Below, piece after piece: positions 59,966 to 64,000 of a stretch of 64,000 nt of DNA. The notes beneath the pieces are model-generated. The model saw only the letters and a list, made by a program, of their open reading frames with translations. It was not told the DNA's origin and searched no databases. A program made the translations under genes and the position numbers. Each line of letters starts with the position of its first letter. Position 1 is the first letter of the stretch. Source of the stretch: Brotonthovivens ammoniilytica (lineage in GTDB: Bacteria; Bacillota; Clostridia; Lachnospirales; Lachnospiraceae); the NCBI RefSeq assembly GCF_025566885.1, contig NZ_JAOQJQ010000001.1, positions 186,001-250,000 of the forward strand, in the 5' to 3' direction.

Positions 59966-61732
59966 ATGAAAAAAATCCTTGATTTGATAACAGAAGAAGT
60001 GACAAAGGCTTTCAAAGAAGCCGGCTATGAAGAAAAATACGGAAAAGTGACCTTGTCTAACCGGCCAGATCTGTGTGAGTTTCAGTGTAATGGAGCAATG
60101 GCGGCGGCAAAACAGTATAAGATGGCACCCTTTATGATTGCGGACGCAGTTGCCGCAAAGCTTTGCGGACATTCCATGTTTTCTGCTGCAGATTCTGTAA
60201 AACCCGGATTTTTAAACCTGAAATTAAGGGAAGAGTATCTGGCAGAGTATTTGAATCAGATGCAGAAGGAGAGCAGATACGGAACAGAGCAGGCACAGCA
60301 TCCGCAGACGATTATGATTGATTACGGCGGACCAAATGTGGCCAAGCCGCTGCATGTGGGACATCTGCGGTCTGCGGTGATTGGAGAGTCCATCAAACGT
60401 ATCGGAACATATATGGGGCATCATATGATTGGCGATGTGCATCTTGGAGACTGGGGGCTGCAGATGGGGCTGATTATTACAGAGCTTAAGCTGCGAAGAC
60501 CGGATCTTGTTTATTTTGATGAAAGCTTTGGGGGGGAATATCCCAAAGAAGCTCCCTTTACAATTTCTGAGCTGGAGGAGATTTATCCTACTGCAAGCAG
60601 GAAATCAAAAGAAGATGAGTCATATAAAGAAGCGGCAATGCAGGCGACCTTTGAGCTGCAGCATGGCAGAGCGGGATACCAGGCGCTGCTTTCCCATATT
60701 CTCAATGTTTCCGTTACGGATTTAAAGAAAAATTATGAACATCTGAATGTTTCTTTTGAGCTGTGGAAAGGGGAGTCAGACGCCCAGCCATTTATTCCTG
60801 ATATGGTAGATAAGATGAAAAAAGACGGGTTTGCCTATATCAGTGACGGTGCCCTTGTAGTAGATGTGAAAGAAGAGACAGATACAAAGGAAATACCGCC
60901 GTGTATGATTTTAAAATCAGATGGGGCTTCCTTGTACAATACGACCGATCTGGCTACCATTGTCTGGAGAATGCGGGACTATCATCCGGACCAGATTATA
61001 TATGTGGTGGACAAGCGCCAGGAACTCTATTTCACACAGGTGTTTCGATGCGCCAGGAAAACAGGTCTGGTGAAGGATGATACAAAACTGACCTTTATCG
61101 GTTTTGGAACTATGAACGGGAAAGACGGAAAACCTTTTAAAACCCGGGAGGGCGGTGTGATGCGCCTGGAAAAGCTGGTGCATGATATCAATGAGCAGAT
61201 GTATCAGAAAATCAAAGATAATCAGTCCATGTCTGAGGACGAAGCTCAAAAGACTGCAGAAGTGGTAGCGCTTTCTGCTATTAAGTATGGAGATCTTTCT
61301 AATCAGGCTTCCAAAGATTATATTTTTGATATTGACCGTTTTACATCTTTTGAGGGGAATACCGGGCCATACATTCTGTACACAATTGTACGGATGAAAT
61401 CTATTTTAAATAAATACCAGGAAAGCGGAAAATCCGCTTCCGGAAAGCAGATTCTGGCTGCAAAGTCTGAAAGTGAAAAGGGACTAATGCTGGAGCTTGC
61501 AAGATTTAACGGTGTGATGGAAAATGCTTTCCAGGAACTTGCGCCTCACAAAGTATGTTCTTATATTTATGATCTGGCAAATGCGCTGAACCATTTTTAT
61601 CATGAGACTAAGATTATGACAGAAGAAGATGCTGACATACAGGCAGGATATATTAAATTGCTGGAGCTTACCAAAGGGATTTTAGAAACCTGTATTGACG
61701 TACTGGGATTTTCGGCTCCGGACCGGATGTAG
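59966..61732 (+). CDS. argS: Arginyl-tRNA synthetase
   Basis: A 588-residue class I synthetase. It has the N-terminal Add-1 domain, the HIGH-type motif as HVGH in NVAKPLHVGHLRSAVIGES, the GDWG stretch (HLGDWGLQMGL), and the C-terminal DALR anticodon-binding domain (RFNGVMENAFQELAPHKVCS). A KMSKS motif is not evident; FKTREGGVMRLEKL stands there, which is normal for many ArgRS. AAAGGAAAGACAG before 59966 fixes the start; the frame opens earlier without support. Confidence 0.95.
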   Translation: MKKILDLITEEVTKAFKEAGYEEKYGKVTLSNRPDLCEFQCNGAMAAAKQYKMAPFMIADAVAAKLCGHSMFSAADSVKPGFLNLKLREEYLAEYLNQMQKESRYGTEQAQHPQTIMIDYGGPNVAKPLHVGHLRSAVIGESIKRIGTYMGHHMIGDVHLGDWGLQMGLIITELKLRRPDLVYFDESFGGEYPKEAPFTISELEEIYPTASRKSKEDESYKEAAMQATFELQHGRAGYQALLSHILNVSVTDLKKNYEHLNVSFELWKGESDAQPFIPDMVDKMKKDGFAYISDGALVVDVKEETDTKEIPPCMILKSDGASLYNTTDLATIVWRMRDYHPDQIIYVVDKRQELYFTQVFRCARKTGLVKDDTKLTFIGFGTMNGKDGKPFKTREGGVMRLEKLVHDINEQMYQKIKDNQSMSEDEAQKTAEVVALSAIKYGDLSNQASKDYIFDIDRFTSFEGNTGPYILYTIVRMKSILNKYQESGKSASGKQILAAKSESEKGLMLELARFNGVMENAFQELAPHKVCSYIYDLANALNHFYHETKIMTEEDADIQAGYIKLLELTKGILETCIDVLGFSAPDRM

Positions 61733-61767
61733 AGAAGATCAGGACGGCTCCTTATTAGTTTTTGCAT

Positions 61768-61799
61768 AAAAAAGAATCTCGCATGCGAGATTCTTTTTT
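61768..61799. terminator. Bidirectional terminator between argS and the LUD gene
   Basis: AAAAAAGAATCTCGC pairs perfectly with GCGAGATTCTTTTTT (15 bp) around AT. A- and T-tracts on both sides serve the two convergent genes. The stem core is shared with the hairpin at 36057. Confidence 0.9.
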
Positions 61800-61810
61800 A
61801 CTCTTTAACA

Positions 61811-62449
61811 TTAATACCCAAGCTCTTCTCCAACCAGAATTACTTTGATACGTCCCACAATTCCGCTTCTGCGGGTAATGACTGTCTGGCTGCAGATGGA
61901 GTCATCACCGAGACAGTTTCCGCAGATGCCTGTGACAGAACAGGGAGTTTTTTTGTTCAGCCGGATGCAGTTGGGTGAGGAAGCGGTTCCACGGACGCGT
62001 TTCACAGCGCTGTGTACATCGGGAGTAACTTTGTTCATGCCTGCAATGATAATAACATTTTTGGGACCGTAGATCAAAGCAGATACCCGGTTGCCGCTTC
62101 CGTCTATGTTTATCAGTTCGCCGTCCATGGTGATGGCATTCGTGCTCATAAAGAAATAATCACTGAAAAATGCATGGCGCTGTAGATCCAGCATTTCTTC
62201 CGGATTTTTTCCGGTTTCCCGGTCAATAAATTTAATATCCGGATCAGCTCTTAAGGCATCCATAAGACCGATCTGGTTTAGCGTCATGGAACCGCCGGAA
62301 GATGCACAGTCACCGGGAGAAAGAAAGCTTAAGGCTTTTTTTAGGGCTTCCTGGCGGGTTTTGCAGTAAAAACCTTCCATGCGGCGTTTCTGCAGATTTT
62401 TAATAATGGTATCGGCAGCCCTTTCAAAATAAATAAGTTTTGGATCCAT
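61811..62449 (-). CDS. LUD-domain (LutC/YkgG-like, DUF162) protein
   Basis: A 212-residue lactate-utilisation-domain protein. Conserved parts are GDCASSGGSMTLNQIGLMDA, NAITMDGELINIDGSGNRVS and GMNKVTPDVHSAVKRVR. The C-terminal Cys residues (CSVTGICGNCLGDDSIC) could hold a metal or cluster. Relatives take part in lactate oxidation with LutA/LutB, which are not here, so this is a stand-alone member as often found in Clostridia. AGGAGG 8 bp before the ATG at 62449 sets the start. Confidence 0.85.
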   Translation of the reverse strand: MDPKLIYFERAADTIIKNLQKRRMEGFYCKTRQEALKKALSFLSPGDCASSGGSMTLNQIGLMDALRADPDIKFIDRETGKNPEEMLDLQRHAFFSDYFFMSTNAITMDGELINIDGSGNRVSALIYGPKNVIIIAGMNKVTPDVHSAVKRVRGTASSPNCIRLNKKTPCSVTGICGNCLGDDSICSQTVITRRSGIVGRIKVILVGEELGY

Positions 62450-62551
62450 GTAAATAACCTCCTTTTTGTACTGAAACCATCTTAACATAAATGAGAAAAG
62501 GTTTCAAAATGATCTGTGATACCATTAGATATTTAACTGAGGTGAAAAATA

Positions 62552-64000
62552 ATGATAAAGAATCTGAAAAAAATGTTTTCTTATTACAGGCCCTATAAAG
62601 GAATTTTCTGGGCCGATATGATATTTGCCCTGGGAGCGGCGGCAGTATCTTTGGTGATTCCGCTGCTGGTGCGGTATATTACCTCTGATGTTGTTTACCG
62701 TGGGGTGAAAGATGCGCTGGATACTATTATTCAGCTTGGAATTTTTATGCTGGTTTTAATTGCCATTCAGGCATTCTGCAATTTTTTTATTACCAATTAC
62801 GGTCATGTGATGGGGGCAAAGATCGAGTATGATATGCGGGCGGAAATTTTTTCTCATTATCAAAAACTTTCTTTTCGCTTTTATGATGATCAGAAGGTAG
62901 GTCAGCTGATGTCTAGAATTACTTCGGATTTGTTTGACATCAGTGAACTGCTGCATCATGGCCCTGAAAATATTGTAATCTCCATAATAAAACTGGCGGG
63001 AGCGTTTGTAATTATGCTTACTATAAGCCCCAGGCTTACGCTGGCAGCTTTTGCCTTAGTTCCTGTGATGTTGATCTATGCCTTTTTGTTTAATATCCGT
63101 ATGAAACGGGCGTTTAAGGAAAACAGAGTAAAAATTGCCGAGATTAACGGTCAGATAGAAGATAATCTTTCGGGAATCCGTGTTGTAAAATCCTTTGCCA
63201 ATGAAGAAGTAGAGCGAAAAAAATTTAAGAAGGGCAATGATGGTTTTCTGACAGCCAAGAAAAACAGTTACCGGTATATGGGCGGTTATCACGCCGGATT
63301 GAATGCATTTACCATGGCAATCACTGTAGTTGTGATTATGTCAGGGGGCGTTATGATTACCCGGGGAAGCTGTCAGGTAACCGATCTGATTGCCTTTCTT
63401 TTATATATCAATGTATTTACCGAGCCGGTAAAAACGCTGATTGATTTTACGGAACAGTTTCAAAACGGATATTCGGGATTTGAGCGTTTTTTAGAAATTC
63501 TTGCCATAGAACCGGATATACAGGATCGAAAAGGTGCCAAAGAGCTGACTGCGGTTCGGGGAGATATTACATTTGAGAATGTTTCCTTTCATTATGCCGG
63601 CCATGACCAGCAGGTATTGAATCATGTGTCTTTAGATGTGAAGGCGGGTGAGTATATTGCGCTGGTGGGTCCGTCAGGAGCAGGAAAAACCACCCTTTGC
63701 AGCCTGATTCCAAGATTTTATGAAGCGAATGAGGGGAATATTAAAATAGATGGTCGGGATATACGGGAACTGAAACTGAAAAGCTTAAGAAGTCATATCG
63801 GAATTGTACAGCAGGATGTATATTTGTTTGCAGGCAGCATATTGGATAATATCCGTTATGGAAAGCCGGAGGCATCCGAGGCAGAGGTTATTGCCGCCGC
63901 GAAAAATGCAAATGCTCATGAATTTATTATGGGACTTCCCGACGGATATGATACAGATATCGGGCAGCGGGGGGTGAAGCTTTCCGGAGGACAAAAACAG
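62552..64000 (+). CDS. ABC exporter (MsbA/LmrA type), 3' end outside the window
   Basis: An open frame without stop to the window end, about 483 residues. It starts MIKNLKKMFSYYRPYKGIFW after GAGGTGA, has six membrane spans (to about residue 310), then an ATPase domain with Walker A LVGPSGAGKTTLC, the Q-loop IVQQDVYLF and the signature KLSGGQKQ at the very end. Walker B and the rest are beyond the edge. It is divergent from the LUD gene and has its own ribosome site. Half-transporter homodimer is the likely form; substrate unknown. Confidence 0.92.
   Translation, partial: MIKNLKKMFSYYRPYKGIFWADMIFALGAAAVSLVIPLLVRYITSDVVYRGVKDALDTIIQLGIFMLVLIAIQAFCNFFITNYGHVMGAKIEYDMRAEIFSHYQKLSFRFYDDQKVGQLMSRITSDLFDISELLHHGPENIVISIIKLAGAFVIMLTISPRLTLAAFALVPVMLIYAFLFNIRMKRAFKENRVKIAEINGQIEDNLSGIRVVKSFANEEVERKKFKKGNDGFLTAKKNSYRYMGGYHAGLNAFTMAITVVVIMSGGVMITRGSCQVTDLIAFLLYINVFTEPVKTLIDFTEQFQNGYSGFERFLEILAIEPDIQDRKGAKELTAVRGDITFENVSFHYAGHDQQVLNHVSLDVKAGEYIALVGPSGAGKTTLCSLIPRFYEANEGNIKIDGRDIRELKLKSLRSHIGIVQQDVYLFAGSILDNIRYGKPEASEAEVIAAAKNANAHEFIMGLPDGYDTDIGQRGVKLSGGQKQ

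Overview
The window looks like chromosome of a spore-forming, low-to-mid GC anaerobe of the Clostridia, most likely Lachnospiraceae. The evidence is the mraZ-to-ftsZ cluster followed directly by spoIIGA-sigE, a nearby sigG, a membrane pyrophosphatase, a Spo0E-like peptide, many AGGAGG ribosome sites and long perfect rho-independent terminators. The species cannot be named from the sequence. I saw no rRNA, tRNA, transposase, phage gene or CRISPR array.

Layout. 1-5.1 kb: a C39-like peptidase gene that may be cut by the window edge, then a type II topoisomerase pair (parE/parC-like). 5.1-7.6 kb: a structured intergenic region and hppA. 7.7-13.5 kb: a folate operon (folC, an HD-domain protein, folP, a folB-folK fusion) running into a HAD phosphatase, a CPBP membrane protease and a Cof-type HAD protein. 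13.7-15.9 kb: groES-groEL under a perfect CIRCE operator. 15.9-27.7 kb: accessory metabolic genes. These are two URO-D/MtaA-like proteins, a PucR-type regulator divergent from a four-gene set (FabK/nitronate-monooxygenase-like flavoenzyme, PhlG-like C-C hydrolase, 2[4Fe-4S] ferredoxin, AprA/fumarate-reductase-like flavoprotein), a LysR regulator, a copper-chaperone-like HMA protein, and a Na+:solute symporter followed by two tiny single-span membrane proteins. 27.7-32 kb: a MarR regulator with a near-ideal operator over its promoter and a heterodimeric ABC exporter. 32-42.5 kb: degV, a thioesterase, LysR, purA, an ABC-2 transporter with a permease-GldG fusion, a SEC-C protein and thrS. 42.6-55.5 kb: DUF1540 and Spo0E-like small proteins, then mraZ-rsmH-ftsL-pbp-pbp-mraY-murD-ftsW-ftsQ-ftsZ. 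55.7-64 kb: spoIIGA, sigE, an L,D-transpeptidase, sigG, argS, a LUD-domain protein and the start of another ABC exporter that runs off the end.

The best candidate for an undescribed system is the PucR-controlled four-gene set at 17.3-23.0 kb. It pairs a retro-Claisen type hydrolase of the phloretin/diacetylphloroglucinol hydrolase family with two flavoproteins and a ferredoxin, which suggests reductive breakdown of a phloroglucinol-type or other polyketide/polyphenol substrate. The substrate is unknown.

Other points of note are a dispersed ~55-bp repeat with terminal inverted repeats that always sits just after a terminator T-tract, a four-copy 10-bp-period MraZ box array, a terminator placed between the purA promoter and its ribosome site, and an overlap of the ftsZ terminator with a long-spacer spoIIG-like promoter. 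All assignments rest on reading motifs by eye; no database search was run.
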